In this document: positions 1-9,385 of the stretch, one piece after another
Layout of the letters: each line of letters begins with the position of its first letter
How positions within the stretch are numbered: the first letter of the stretch is position 1
From: Chryseobacterium bernardetii
GTDB lineage: Bacteria; Bacteroidota; Bacteroidia; Flavobacteriales; Weeksellaceae
DNA: 64,000 nt
Direction of reading: 5' to 3'
Assembly (NCBI RefSeq): GCF_003815975.1
Contig: NZ_CP033932.1
Span: 2,647,501-2,711,500, forward strand
Position numbers and translations under genes: made by a program
Notes under the pieces: model-generated
The model's database searches: none
The model's input: only the letters and a program-made list of their open reading frames with translations
Told to the model about the DNA's origin: nothing

Positions 1-1989
1 ACTCCAAAAACCAAAACTTATAAAGATTTTGAAAAAGAAATAAAAAATACAGCTCCCGAAAATTTTTTTAGAGATGGAGAAAGAAGGTTTTCCAATCAGG
101 AAAAAAGATTTATGCAAATCTATAAATCCAGAGAAAGTCAAATGATTCAGGGATCTGCTTTTACTGTGAATTCCATTTTTAATTCAGATAGTAAAGCATT
201 GATTAAAACAAACTTTAAAAGCTTTAGTGAAGCTGTAAGATTCCTTGATAAACAGAGAATCGATGACAGATTTTTAATAGTACAAGATAATACTTCCTTT
301 AAAGAAGTAACTATTAGCGATGAAGCTTCAAAGCAAAAATTTCTTTCAGATTCTTGGGCAAAAGAATTGGAGAAAAGAACAGATTTAAGTTTGGGGATGA
401 CCAATACACAAATTGATGAACAACAGGCCCACCATTACCGGAATTATGAGATTGAAGCAGGAAAATTGGGAATAGAAATTAATCCACTCACTGAGGAACT
501 TCACAAGAGCTGGGAAAATAGTAGTCAACTTGATTGGGAAGAAGACAGTTTCGAATTTGATGACCTGTTTTCAAAAGATGACTTTGATGAAAGTTTGGTT
601 CCTGCATCTGGTCTTCCTGAAGGATGGATTTGGCGCGAGTACGATGATGGGAGCGGTTCTCTGAAAAGTCCAACTGGTAATATTTATTATAGTTATGATA
701 TACAAACCCAAGAATATAAGTCATCCTCATTTGGCAATGGTTGGACTGATATGAAAGATCTTTATGATCGACCGAAAAGTTTGAACGAATTCAAAACCTA
801 TGTGGAAAATGACCTGAAGGGAAAAGCACCTCAAAATAATCTTACCCCTAAGCTTTCTGAAGATGAAAAAAATAATCTGCTCAATTACGTACTTATTAAT
901 AAAGAAAATGAATTTATCCTAGAAAATCTGCACTTAACAGATAAGCAAAGAAAGAGTTTTTCAGAAAAAGTAGAATTTGGAACGACGGAGGGAGATTACA
1001 CATTAACAAATAAACAATTAGAGAAAATTCCGGATGTACTTGACGGACATCACTTATCAAAGAATGATAAATACGCCTTGGCTTTTGGCTTATTGGAAAG
1101 ACAAGGGAATGGCGAATCCTATAAATTATTACAAAATGGAGAAATTTTAAAAACTTATCTCGATGAAGATAACTTATCAATATTCAGAATATTAACAGTC
1201 AATGATATAAATTTTAACAATCAAAACCCAAATATTATGGAAAAACAACAAGACTTTGACCAAGTAAAATATCTTAAAGACCAAATGAAATATCTCGGTT
1301 TTGGAGAAGAGGAAAAACTTCACAAAGATTTAGAAAAAGGTATCAACTCAAAAAAGCAAGAGTTTGAAATTAAGACTAGCTCAGATAAAACCTTACCCGC
1401 AAATAAGGTTGATTTTATATTAAAATTCAATAAAAGTGAAAGCGGAGGTGTTTTTCTTAATTCCTACAATGCAAAATTGACTAATGACAACAGTGAGGAG
1501 ATCTCTCATAATTTTCCTGTTAGCCGGGATAATAGTTTTACAGCAAAAGAAGCGGTCAATCTTTTGGAGGGACGTAGCGTGAAAATTGAGTTTCTCAATC
1601 CAAAGAGTCAACAAGTCGAACCTGCTTTTGTTCAATTTAACTTCAACGAACCGAAGACCGAGAAGGGAAATTATTACTTCCAAAATTTCTACAAAAACTA
1701 TGGTGTCAATACGGCTAAGATTGTTGACAAATCTAATCTCGTATTTGACAGACCTGAATGGAAAGAAAGCGCAATAAAATCTCTAGAAAAAGGGAATGTA
1801 TTAAAAGTAAAATTCAAAGAGAATGATCAGGTCATAGAAGGAAAAGCAGTTCTGGATCCTCAAAATCGAAATCTTAAACTTTATGACAATGAAATGAACA
1901 GGCTTAATACTAACAAACCTTTAGAAGGCCTGGAGCAAGATAACAAGAACGATAAAGCCAATGTTAGGGAACAAAGCATCAAAAGATAA
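1..1989 (+). CDS. ICE-associated hypothetical protein, 5' end outside window
   Basis: The reading frame is already open at base 1 and has no stop before the first in-window ATG at 112, so the gene begins upstream and only its C-terminal part (at least 660 residues) is seen. I do not recognise the family. The protein is hydrophilic, rich in Lys, Glu, Asn and Asp, and has no signal peptide or membrane segment in the visible part. A stretch near the middle (GWIWREYDDGSG, then GNIYYSYD) is Trp/Tyr-rich. The last 250 residues look like repeated small beta domains of the sort found in large accessory proteins of Bacteroidetes conjugative elements. It sits just upstream of the giant methylase-helicase, a common place for such proteins. 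A hairpin terminator follows, so it probably ends its own transcription unit. Cytoplasmic location is inferred. Confidence 0.75.
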   Translation, partial: TPKTKTYKDFEKEIKNTAPENFFRDGERRFSNQEKRFMQIYKSRESQMIQGSAFTVNSIFNSDSKALIKTNFKSFSEAVRFLDKQRIDDRFLIVQDNTSFKEVTISDEASKQKFLSDSWAKELEKRTDLSLGMTNTQIDEQQAHHYRNYEIEAGKLGIEINPLTEELHKSWENSSQLDWEEDSFEFDDLFSKDDFDESLVPASGLPEGWIWREYDDGSGSLKSPTGNIYYSYDIQTQEYKSSSFGNGWTDMKDLYDRPKSLNEFKTYVENDLKGKAPQNNLTPKLSEDEKNNLLNYVLINKENEFILENLHLTDKQRKSFSEKVEFGTTEGDYTLTNKQLEKIPDVLDGHHLSKNDKYALAFGLLERQGNGESYKLLQNGEILKTYLDEDNLSIFRILTVNDINFNNQNPNIMEKQQDFDQVKYLKDQMKYLGFGEEEKLHKDLEKGINSKKQEFEIKTSSDKTLPANKVDFILKFNKSESGGVFLNSYNAKLTNDNSEEISHNFPVSRDNSFTAKEAVNLLEGRSVKIEFLNPKSQQVEPAFVQFNFNEPKTEKGNYYFQNFYKNYGVNTAKIVDKSNLVFDRPEWKESAIKSLEKGNVLKVKFKENDQVIEGKAVLDPQNRNLKLYDNEMNRLNTNKPLEGLEQDNKNDKANVREQSIKR

Positions 1990-2016
1990 AAATTTTACTT
2001 ACCATAATACCATCGG

Positions 2017-2049
2017 AAGCGGTAAGTCAATATGATTTGCCGCTTTTTT
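2017..2049 (+). terminator. Rho-independent terminator
   Basis: A 9-bp stem (aagcggtaa paired with ttgccgctt, one G-U pair) with an 11-base loop is followed by a run of T. It lies 28 bases after the preceding stop codon. It also covers the most upstream possible start of the next gene, which supports choosing the later ATG at 2065. Confidence 0.75.
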
Positions 2050-2064
2050 ATAAACTCAATTGAA

Positions 2065-2745
2065 ATGAAACTAAAATTAATATTTCTACTTAATGCAATT
2101 CTATTTACAGTAAGTTCTTGTCACAAGGAAATCGTTTCTGAAAGTGGAGGGATTGATCTTATTTCCAATGTCTATTTTGATGCTTCGAAAGGTTTGGACC
2201 AAATGGAAAGCTTTCATCTATCTAAAATAAACTATTCTCAAAATCATTTGATAGAATTGGTTCCCGATACTTCGTTTCCGGAAATTAATAAACAAACTTA
2301 CTACATTAAAGATTCATTGTACTTCCAGGTAGATCCATCAGAGAATAATATCATATTTTCAGCAGTTTCTCAAAAACAAAGACCATTATCGGTTTGGGAC
2401 AAAAAAGTAGGTGCTATATTTTCCAAGGATTGGATTCTCAACTACAGAAACAGAAGAAATTTGTCTGATACAGTATTATTCAAAAAAAAATTTAAACGCT
2501 TTGAAATCAACTCTCCTTGGAATTATACGCGTTTTTACATTTATCCTACAGATACTATTTTACCATATTCCTTTTACAGACACGCCGAAAAAGACTACCA
2601 TGGTAGACTGGAGCGCATTGATTCTTATAATAAGAAGAGCGACATTTTCGTAACCCTTCAGCTGCTACCCAGAAAAAAATGGGATGATCAGGCAAAAGAA
2701 TTATTTGAGTTCAACAACTTCGTAACAAGCAGAAAAAACAATTGA
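2065..2745 (+). CDS. putative lipoprotein, unknown function
   Basis: This is a 226-residue protein of unknown function. The chosen ATG gives a clear lipoprotein signal: KLK, a hydrophobic stretch, then TVSSC with the lipid-modified cysteine at residue 19. An in-frame ATG 33 bases earlier would place charged residues before the signal and lies inside the preceding terminator. The mature part is polar, with many Tyr, Phe, Asp and Lys residues (for example FKRFEINSPWNY) and no motif I recognise. It ends immediately before the methylase-helicase gene, so the two are probably co-transcribed. It is likely anchored in the inner or outer membrane. No catalytic residues can be named. Confidence 0.72.
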   Translation: MKLKLIFLLNAILFTVSSCHKEIVSESGGIDLISNVYFDASKGLDQMESFHLSKINYSQNHLIELVPDTSFPEINKQTYYIKDSLYFQVDPSENNIIFSAVSQKQRPLSVWDKKVGAIFSKDWILNYRNRRNLSDTVLFKKKFKRFEINSPWNYTRFYIYPTDTILPYSFYRHAEKDYHGRLERIDSYNKKSDIFVTLQLLPRKKWDDQAKELFEFNNFVTSRKNN

Positions 2746-2747
2746 GT

Positions 2748-5700
2748 ATGTCATTGGATTCTTCAAATTTTAAAGATGATATTTCTGTTATCAATGGAAG
2801 CAAGAATGAGCTTGTTGTATTTGAAAAGGAAACTGATACGCTCTCATTTCTCGAATTATTGAAGTTGAATAATCAAAACAATAACAGAACTCTTGTTACA
2901 CTTAATTCTGCGAGTAATACTAATAAATTTCTCAACCGATTTAAAGATTTTGATGGGAAAATATTTTTATGTTTGGAAGCAAGCAGAATAGGGGATGCTG
3001 CAACGCTTAAAATTTTAATGGAATTGAAGCTGAAGAATAAGAATATTAAAGATATCCGAAGTATGTATGAGGTATCCCAAACCGCAAATAAGAATCTGAA
3101 TGAATATCTACAAAACAAATTAAATCTTCAGAATAAAAATATTAATTTAGTTGAACCAAAAAAATCAGAGGATGCAGAAGTTATCATTAGACCAACAAGA
3201 ATTTCCGACACTCAGCACTTGGGATCCAAATTTTCTGAACGAAATTCTGGAGAGTCTCTCCAAAGAAGCCAATCCGAACAAAACGGAGATTACTCAGGAG
3301 GACAAACTTTGGGCAGCAACGATGCTGGAAATGGACTTGAAAAGTCAGAACGGAACGATCTTGGAAACACAGGAAGAGAATCCATTGACAGAGCACAACC
3401 TGAAAATGTTGAAGAAAATGAAGACAGAAAACATTCCTTGGACGGAATCCTATCCGGGAGAATTGTATCCGATAGAATCGAAAGAAGAGTAGATGATTCC
3501 AAAAATATTGAGGAATTAAATTCTCTTATTTCAAAATATAAAGGTCAAAAACTGACCAATGAACAAGTTGCAGAAGTAGTTTCTGCAGCTTGTTTTGTTT
3601 CCGAGGATAGAAAAATTACTTTACATCCAAATGTTGAGATTTCTGACGATGTAAAAAATATTTGCAATCAATACAAAAGTGGTGGTACTGCGAAGGAAGG
3701 GCGTGGAATCCTTGATGAATATTACACGGATTCAAAGATTGTGGAGGCAATTCGCAATCTTATAAAAGACCAATTCAAAAATCAAAAAGAGATTTCAGCT
3801 CTAGAGCCAAGCGTAGGAACCGGAAGTTTTCTTTATGCTATAAAAGATCTCTCTGTAAAAATAAATGTTACAGCTTTTGAAATCAATGATACTACAGCTA
3901 AAATTGCCAAAATTTTCCATCCTGAAGCTGACATCAATCTGCGCTCGTTTGAAACTGAATTTATTAATGAAAAAGGTCAAAAAACTGACGCAAATGACTA
4001 TAATGAAAAGTATGACTTGGTTATTGGGAATCCGCCTTATGGAGAACATCGAGGTCTATACAAAGGATTAGGGGAAGAACCCAAAATTAGTAAGTACGAA
4101 GATTATTTTTTCAAACGTTCTTTAGATTCTTTGAAATTAAATGGTGTTTTGGCAATGGTACTTCCTTCAGGTTGGCTGAACAGGCAGAAGAAATTAGAAA
4201 ATGTAGAGATTATGAAAGCCTACAGATTACCTTCAGGGGCTTTTGCCGGAACTCAGATCGAAACTGACATTATTATCCTTAAAAAATCATCGGTAAAAAT
4301 CACTCAGGATATATCTGATTATTTTGAAAAGAACCCAGAAAATATCTTAGGAGAAATTCGGAAAAAAAGCAATCGTTTTGGGAGAATGGAGCAATATGTC
4401 CACGGCAATTTGGATAATGCTTTACATATTCTGCACCGGCTTCAAAACAAAAATGAGACAGAAAGAATTGGAAATCTGTTTGAAGATTTTATTCCAGAGA
4501 ATACTGAACCGGAAAACAAAAATACAGTCAATGATAAAACGGAAATAGATAATGAAACCGAAAGCGGAGTAGCACTGAATGATGTTACAGACAAAATCAC
4601 TGAAGTTCTTTCATCCTTAAAGGAAATCAAATTTAAATCTCCGGCTATTGTCAAAGAAATTGAGAAATATTCCAAGCTCAAAGAACAGATAGAAAAAGAT
4701 GCTCAATCTTTTAATTCCAAAGAGCTAAAGGAGGTTTTTGATAAATCCGAAAAAATAATTCAAACTCAAAAAAGGAAAGACTCAGAATATAGAACTCAGA
4801 CAAAACCGGAAATCAAAAAAGGGGTTTTAAAATATCTGTTTTTCAAATCTGATGAAGTTCTAAATACTTCTCTTCAAAATAGCAGTTCAATTTCCAAAGA
4901 ACAAATTGATGCTTTTCGTGATACCAATTATGACGGGATTTTGAATAATTATGGTAAACACTATCAATTTGCCAATTTTATTGATGGAAAGTGGATGCAC
5001 GATTTTTATTATGCAGAAGGAAATATTTATGCAAAGCTGGAGCAGTTAGAAAAAGATTTTGCTGATAAGTATGCTGTTGGCGGAACAGAAGATCAGTATG
5101 ATAAGCAAATGAATCTGCTTCTTAGTGTTGTACCAATTCCTAAATCTTTGGATGACATATCCATTAGTCCCAATCACGAATTTGTACACAAGTTTGCACT
5201 TGGTCAAGTAGAAAAAGAGAAATATAACCCAAATTCAAAACTGGTCGAAACTGTAATTGTAGATTACAATCTTGCAGAAAAGTTTAAAGATTTTGTAGGA
5301 GATTTATCAAGTGATGCGTTTGCAGGTTCTTCAGCTTGGGAGGTCAAAAGTTTCGTAGATAATGAAACAGTTACTGGAAGTGACAAGGAACGAAATGCTT
5401 TGGTTCGTGAAAGGCGTAAAGCTGCAGCTAATGATCTGTTTCAAAAATTCATTCGTGAAGAATTATCTGATGAATTGAGAGAACGTTTTGTAAAAGAATT
5501 TAATAGAAACTTCAATAGCATTTACGTTCCGGATTATTCCAAATTCCCATTGTTTTCGAAAATCTATCAGAATTTTAAAGGAAAAGAACTTAGATTGACT
5601 GAAGTTCAAAAAGCGGGAATCGGAAGATTAACAACAAAGGGAGTTGGGTTGCTTGCTCACGAAGTTGGTTTTGGAAAAACACTTTCTGGAATATTGTCAA

Positions 5701-7856
5701 TGCACGAAGCGATGGAGCGTGGAAACGCTAAAAGACCTTTGATTGTTGTACCCAACGACAGTATTTTAAAACAATGGATAGAAACAATTTTTGAAACTGT
5801 TCCGAAGGCAAAACTAAATGTGCTGGGCAATCTTGGAAAGGATTATGATCTTTCCAAATTTGATAACAGAGATGGAGAAATCACAATCGTTACTTATGAA
5901 GGTTTTAACAATATTGGTTTTTCAGAAAATATTACTCAAGATTTAGCCGCAAAGTTTTCGTACATCTCAGAGAGTGAACTAAGAAGTGTGAACTCCATCA
6001 GCGAGCGAGATTTTCAGATAGAATTAGAAAAAGAGAGGGAGCTGGAGGGCAAAATGAAACGTGGAAAAATCCACGACTGGGAAGATTTTGGTTTTGATCA
6101 TCTAACTTTTGATGAAGTTCACAACGCCAATCATATTGTGGGAAAAGTAAGAATTGAGGATCGAAGATTTGCATCCGATTTTAGAAGCCAAAATCAACAG
6201 ACTTCCAAACTTGGGATCAATACTTGGATGGCTTCGCAATATATACAGGATAAATACAATGGCAGAAATGTTACGTTACTTTCAGCTACGCCTTTTACCA
6301 ATAAGCCTCTGGAGTATTATTCAATTCTTTCATTGATTGCCAATAAGAGGTTGGAAGAATCTGGCTACTTTAATGTCAACAACTTCTTTGAAACCTTTAT
6401 GGAGGCGGATACTGATATGGAAATTGATGCTAGAGGAGATGTAAAGTTCAAGGCCAATGTTCGGAGGTTTAAAAATAATTCTTTGTTTCAACAGCTTTTG
6501 TCTGAGTTTATTGATATAAAAGGAGAAGATGATAACCCTGAACTGATTCGTCCTACGAAAATCAATAAAGAGTATAAAATTGAGCAGAATGATTTAACTC
6601 AAGAACAGTATGATTTACTGAAAGAAAATTTTGAAGAAACTCAAAAGGGAGCAATTTTAACTCACATACTAAATGCGAGGCTTATTGCAATTTCACCATA
6701 TCTGTCACCATATTATGATGGAGAATTACCTTCAGTAAAAGAATTTATTGAAAATTCTCCAAAGCTTATTGATACAATGAATCTGATACGGCAGAATAGA
6801 AATGATATTCCCGATGCAGGCCAGATCATTTATTCTGAGTTAGCAGTTTCAGAGTTCCCTAAAATTAAGGAGTATCTTGTAATAGAAGTTGGTTATAAAC
6901 CAGAAGAAGTGGGTGTCATTACAGGAGCAACGAGCAAACCAAACAGATTGAAAATTCAGGATGATTTTAATTCCGGAAAAATTAAAATCATCATTGGCAG
7001 TGAAGCCATTCAGGAAGGAATGAACCTTCAGGAAAATACGACCGATCTGTATATGCTTTCTCTTCCCTATAATTTTACAACCTTGAGACAAGTTGAAGGT
7101 CGTGCTTGGAGACAGGGCAACAAGTTTGAAAACGTGAGAATCAATTTTATGCTCACTAATGATAGTATCGATGTGTTTATGCTACAAAAGTTACAGTCTA
7201 AACAAGCAAGATATTTAGAAGCGATGAAGAAAGGAGCGAATGTATTAGATATTTCTGACATAAGTACCCAAGAACTCAAGACCTCTATTATTACTGATCC
7301 GGAAACGAGAGCAAATATTGAAATAGAACTCTTAAAGAAGAAAATTGAAATTGAAAAAAATAAACATCTTGCAGACATTGCATTTGTACTCAGAAAACAC
7401 AATGACTTCCTAAAAGTAAAGGAGATGGTCACCAAAGCTGAAGAGTCATATAACAGAATCTTAGGTTATTCTAAAAATGTTGATGGAAATACTGATTACT
7501 GGAAAAATCAACTTCCATCTTATCAGAAAACGATTGACTTGGCTAAAGCTGAAGTTCAAAAAACAGTAGAATTATTAGCTGAAAAAGGAGTTAATGTTGC
7601 AGAAATAGAAGTTCAATCCAAAAGTACAGAAGATAAAATTGTAGAGTTTGATAAGAAACTTGAAAATCTTCCTGAAATTAGAAGTAAATTGGTAATTCAA
7701 TACAAAATTGAAAAAGAGGAACAAATGAAAATTAATAAGCATAGAGACTATGTAAGAGAAAGAACCATTGATAATCGTATTTTGTATAATAGTTTCTTAG
7801 CAGTAAGCTCCAATAATAATGTTGAAAAGGTTTCTGTCATAAACAGAAAGAGGTAA
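2748..7856 (+). CDS. giant N6-adenine methylase/SNF2-type helicase fusion
   Basis: This 1702-residue cytoplasmic protein joins two DNA-acting modules. The N-terminal part has an AdoMet-binding motif (EPSVGTGSF, around residue 352) and the catalytic NPPY of gamma-class adenine methylases (VIGNPPYGEH, around 428). The C-terminal part is a superfamily 2 helicase: a Walker-A-like GFGKT (around 970), a DEVH box (around 1122), SATPFTNKP (around 1180) and motif VI QVEGRAWRQGN (around 1450). Low-complexity polar stretches lie at about 130-240 and 560-680, and the last 250 residues are coiled-coil-like. Giant methylase-helicases are typical of Bacteroidetes conjugative elements and large phages; phage P1 DarB, an antirestriction factor, has the same two-module plan. 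A role in protecting the transferred element from restriction is therefore plausible but inferred. The ATG at 2748 is preferred over a TTG six bases earlier that overlaps the lipoprotein stop. Confidence 0.85.
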   Translation: MSLDSSNFKDDISVINGSKNELVVFEKETDTLSFLELLKLNNQNNNRTLVTLNSASNTNKFLNRFKDFDGKIFLCLEASRIGDAATLKILMELKLKNKNIKDIRSMYEVSQTANKNLNEYLQNKLNLQNKNINLVEPKKSEDAEVIIRPTRISDTQHLGSKFSERNSGESLQRSQSEQNGDYSGGQTLGSNDAGNGLEKSERNDLGNTGRESIDRAQPENVEENEDRKHSLDGILSGRIVSDRIERRVDDSKNIEELNSLISKYKGQKLTNEQVAEVVSAACFVSEDRKITLHPNVEISDDVKNICNQYKSGGTAKEGRGILDEYYTDSKIVEAIRNLIKDQFKNQKEISALEPSVGTGSFLYAIKDLSVKINVTAFEINDTTAKIAKIFHPEADINLRSFETEFINEKGQKTDANDYNEKYDLVIGNPPYGEHRGLYKGLGEEPKISKYEDYFFKRSLDSLKLNGVLAMVLPSGWLNRQKKLENVEIMKAYRLPSGAFAGTQIETDIIILKKSSVKITQDISDYFEKNPENILGEIRKKSNRFGRMEQYVHGNLDNALHILHRLQNKNETERIGNLFEDFIPENTEPENKNTVNDKTEIDNETESGVALNDVTDKITEVLSSLKEIKFKSPAIVKEIEKYSKLKEQIEKDAQSFNSKELKEVFDKSEKIIQTQKRKDSEYRTQTKPEIKKGVLKYLFFKSDEVLNTSLQNSSSISKEQIDAFRDTNYDGILNNYGKHYQFANFIDGKWMHDFYYAEGNIYAKLEQLEKDFADKYAVGGTEDQYDKQMNLLLSVVPIPKSLDDISISPNHEFVHKFALGQVEKEKYNPNSKLVETVIVDYNLAEKFKDFVGDLSSDAFAGSSAWEVKSFVDNETVTGSDKERNALVRERRKAAANDLFQKFIREELSDELRERFVKEFNRNFNSIYVPDYSKFPLFSKIYQNFKGKELRLTEVQKAGIGRLTTKGVGLLAHEVGFGKTLSGILSMHEAMERGNAKRPLIVVPNDSILKQWIETIFETVPKAKLNVLGNLGKDYDLSKFDNRDGEITIVTYEGFNNIGFSENITQDLAAKFSYISESELRSVNSISERDFQIELEKERELEGKMKRGKIHDWEDFGFDHLTFDEVHNANHIVGKVRIEDRRFASDFRSQNQQTSKLGINTWMASQYIQDKYNGRNVTLLSATPFTNKPLEYYSILSLIANKRLEESGYFNVNNFFETFMEADTDMEIDARGDVKFKANVRRFKNNSLFQQLLSEFIDIKGEDDNPELIRPTKINKEYKIEQNDLTQEQYDLLKENFEETQKGAILTHILNARLIAISPYLSPYYDGELPSVKEFIENSPKLIDTMNLIRQNRNDIPDAGQIIYSELAVSEFPKIKEYLVIEVGYKPEEVGVITGATSKPNRLKIQDDFNSGKIKIIIGSEAIQEGMNLQENTTDLYMLSLPYNFTTLRQVEGRAWRQGNKFENVRINFMLTNDSIDVFMLQKLQSKQARYLEAMKKGANVLDISDISTQELKTSIITDPETRANIEIELLKKKIEIEKNKHLADIAFVLRKHNDFLKVKEMVTKAEESYNRILGYSKNVDGNTDYWKNQLPSYQKTIDLAKAEVQKTVELLAEKGVNVAEIEVQSKSTEDKIVEFDKKLENLPEIRSKLVIQYKIEKEEQMKINKHRDYVRERTIDNRILYNSFLAVSSNNNVEKVSVINRKR

Positions 7857-7950
7857 AGAAACCTTTAAAATTCTATGATTATCATAACATATTAATTATC
7901 TATAAAATTAGGCTCAACTTAAAATCAATAAAAAATTAAATGATTTTTAT

Positions 7951-7986
7951 TTTGTATTTCAAAAGTACATCGTAATATTGCAATAT
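7951..7986 (+). promoter_or_regulatory. arsR promoter with ArsR operator
   Basis: TTTG at 7951 and TAATATTG at 7973, 18 bases apart, approximate the Bacteroidetes promoter consensus. The perfect 12-bp palindrome atattgcaatat (7975-7986) overlaps the -7 element, so a bound repressor would block transcription directly. The same half-site recurs before the second gene of the operon, which fits autoregulation by the adjacent ArsR. Confidence 0.6.
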
Positions 7987-7999
7987 AAAATAATGAAAT

Positions 8000-8326
8000 A
8001 TGGGGGCAACTAAGACTGAGCATTTTACGGACAAACAAAACCAAATTGCAACAATTGCAAAAGCATTAGGACATCCTGCGCGAATAGCAATTATCGAGTA
8101 TTTGATGAAAGTCAATGAGTGCATCTGTGGAGATATCGTGAACGAATTGCCTTTAGCCCAACCAACAGTTTCTCAGCATTTAAAAGAATTGAAAAACGCA
8201 GGAATTATAAAAGGTAACATTTCTGGAAACGCTATCTGCTATTGTATAGACGAAAAGACAATAGAAATTCTAAACACTTATTTTTCAGCTATAGTACAAA
8301 CTGTGACCAAATCAAAATGCTGTTAA
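8000..8326 (+). CDS. arsR: ArsR-family arsenite-responsive repressor
   Basis: A 108-residue winged-helix repressor that heads the arsenic operon. The HTH is visible as QPTVSQHLKELKNAGII. Cysteines C41 and C43 (ECICGD) sit in the position of the classic ELCVCDL metal site of ArsR proteins, and a C-terminal Cys-Cys pair (107-108) could add a third thiol ligand for As(III). Members of this family leave their operator when trivalent arsenic binds. Two palindromes with CAATAT half-sites, one overlapping its own promoter and one before the next gene, are the likely operators. The family is certain; arsenic specificity is inferred from the acr3 gene in the same operon. Confidence 0.9.
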   Translation: MGATKTEHFTDKQNQIATIAKALGHPARIAIIEYLMKVNECICGDIVNELPLAQPTVSQHLKELKNAGIIKGNISGNAICYCIDEKTIEILNTYFSAIVQTVTKSKCC

Positions 8327-8349
8327 GTATTTTTTTACCTTAATATATC

Positions 8350-8359
8350 GCAATATTGC
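8350..8359 (+). promoter_or_regulatory. second candidate ArsR operator
   Basis: The perfect 10-bp palindrome gcaatattgc lies 24 bases before the next start codon and shares the CAATAT half-site with the operator upstream of arsR. It suggests a second point of ArsR control inside the operon. The element is short and in AT-rich DNA, so chance cannot be excluded. Confidence 0.45.
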
Positions 8360-8382
8360 ATTTAAGCTATAAAGATTCAATT

Positions 8383-8856
8383 ATGAAATTATCAGAAGTA
8401 AAACAAATTTTGCCAACATTAGAAAATGTTGAATTCCAATTAGAAAATGGAGCTTTTGTTCCAGAACATTTTCACGTTACAGAAGTAGGAATGATTAATA
8501 AAAACTTTATTGATTGTGGCGGTGTGATCCGTTCAGAGAAGGTTGTGAACTTTCAGCTTTGGAATGCAGACGATTTTGAACATCGTTTGAAGCCTAAAAA
8601 ATTACTCAACATTATCAAACTTTCTGAGGATAAATTAGGAATCGAGGATTTTGATATTGAAGTTGAATATCAAAGTAATACTATTGGAAAATATGATCTG
8701 GAATTTAACGGGAAAACATTTATTCTAAAAAATAAGACTACAGCTTGCTTAGCACAGGACGCTTGTGGAATCCCATCAGAAAAAGAAAAAAAGAATCTAA
8801 TTGAACTTGGTGTAAACCAAAACAATTCTTGTACGCCAAATTCTGGATGTTGCTAA
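8383..8856 (+). CDS. DUF6428-type arsenic operon protein
   Basis: A 157-residue soluble protein of the kind regularly found between arsR and the arsenite transporter in Bacteroidetes (DUF6428 from memory). Its biochemical role is not known to me. Visible features are a His-containing segment (VPEHFHVTEVG), a Trp-rich turn (FQLWNADDFEHR) and a Cys-rich C-terminus (CLAQDACG and NSCTPNSGCC) that could bind thiophilic As(III). An in-frame TTG 27 bases earlier overlaps the palindromic operator; the ATG used here gives the standard start MKLSEVKQ. It is followed after 10 bases by the acetyltransferase gene, so it is part of one operon. Confidence 0.75.
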   Translation: MKLSEVKQILPTLENVEFQLENGAFVPEHFHVTEVGMINKNFIDCGGVIRSEKVVNFQLWNADDFEHRLKPKKLLNIIKLSEDKLGIEDFDIEVEYQSNTIGKYDLEFNGKTFILKNKTTACLAQDACGIPSEKEKKNLIELGVNQNNSCTPNSGCC

Positions 8857-8866
8857 TTCAATTGCT

Positions 8867-9358
8867 ATGGAAATAAAGCCGATTACCAAAGACAATTTTG
8901 CAGATTTGGTAGAGATCTATGGTCAGGGATTAGCTACCAATATTGCCACTTTTCAAAATGATTTACCAATATGGGAAGATTGGGATAAAGGACACCTTAA
9001 TTTTTGCAGAATCAGTATTTATGAAAATAACGAAATGCTTGGTTGGGCTGCATTATCTCCTGTCTCCAGCAGATGTGTTTATTCGGGTGTAGCAGAAGTA
9101 AGTGTTTATGTAGCAACAATTGCAAGAGGAAAAGGGATTGGTAAAATGTTGTTGAATGAATTGATTAGACAAAGTGAGTCAAGTGAAATATGGACTTTAC
9201 AATCCGGGATATTTGCAGAAAACCAAAATAGCATAAGATTACACGAGAAATGTGGTTTCAGGATCGTCGGTTATAGGGAAAAAATTGGAAGAAAGAATGG
9301 GGTTTGGAAAGACACTGTCTTGATGGAATGCAGGAGTAAAATTATCGGAATAGATTAA
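8867..9358 (+). CDS. arsN: GNAT N-acetyltransferase, ArsN/phosphinothricin type
   Basis: A 163-residue GNAT enzyme. The acetyl-CoA loop is seen as ARGKGIGKMLL, and the C-terminal NQNSIRLHEKCGFRIVGYRE matches the part conserved in phosphinothricin and methionine-sulfoximine acetyltransferases. In arsenic operons this branch is known as ArsN, which acetylates the arsenic antibiotic arsinothricin; other members act on glutamine-synthetase inhibitors. Context, between DUF6428 and acr3, supports the ArsN role, but the substrate is inferred. It is cytoplasmic and lies 10 bases after the preceding gene. Confidence 0.72.
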   Translation: MEIKPITKDNFADLVEIYGQGLATNIATFQNDLPIWEDWDKGHLNFCRISIYENNEMLGWAALSPVSSRCVYSGVAEVSVYVATIARGKGIGKMLLNELIRQSESSEIWTLQSGIFAENQNSIRLHEKCGFRIVGYREKIGRKNGVWKDTVLMECRSKIIGID

Positions 9359-9385
9359 AAAATAAAAATTATAAATCAATAAAAA

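Noticed and set aside
2032..2064. Earlier start of the lipoprotein gene
   Set aside because: It overlaps a terminator hairpin and places charged residues in front of a standard lipoprotein signal.
3151..3492. 113-residue open frame inside the methylase-helicase gene
   Set aside because: It is on the same strand in another frame of a long gene with intact motifs; no start signal or family match. The polar low-complexity segment of the main gene creates it.
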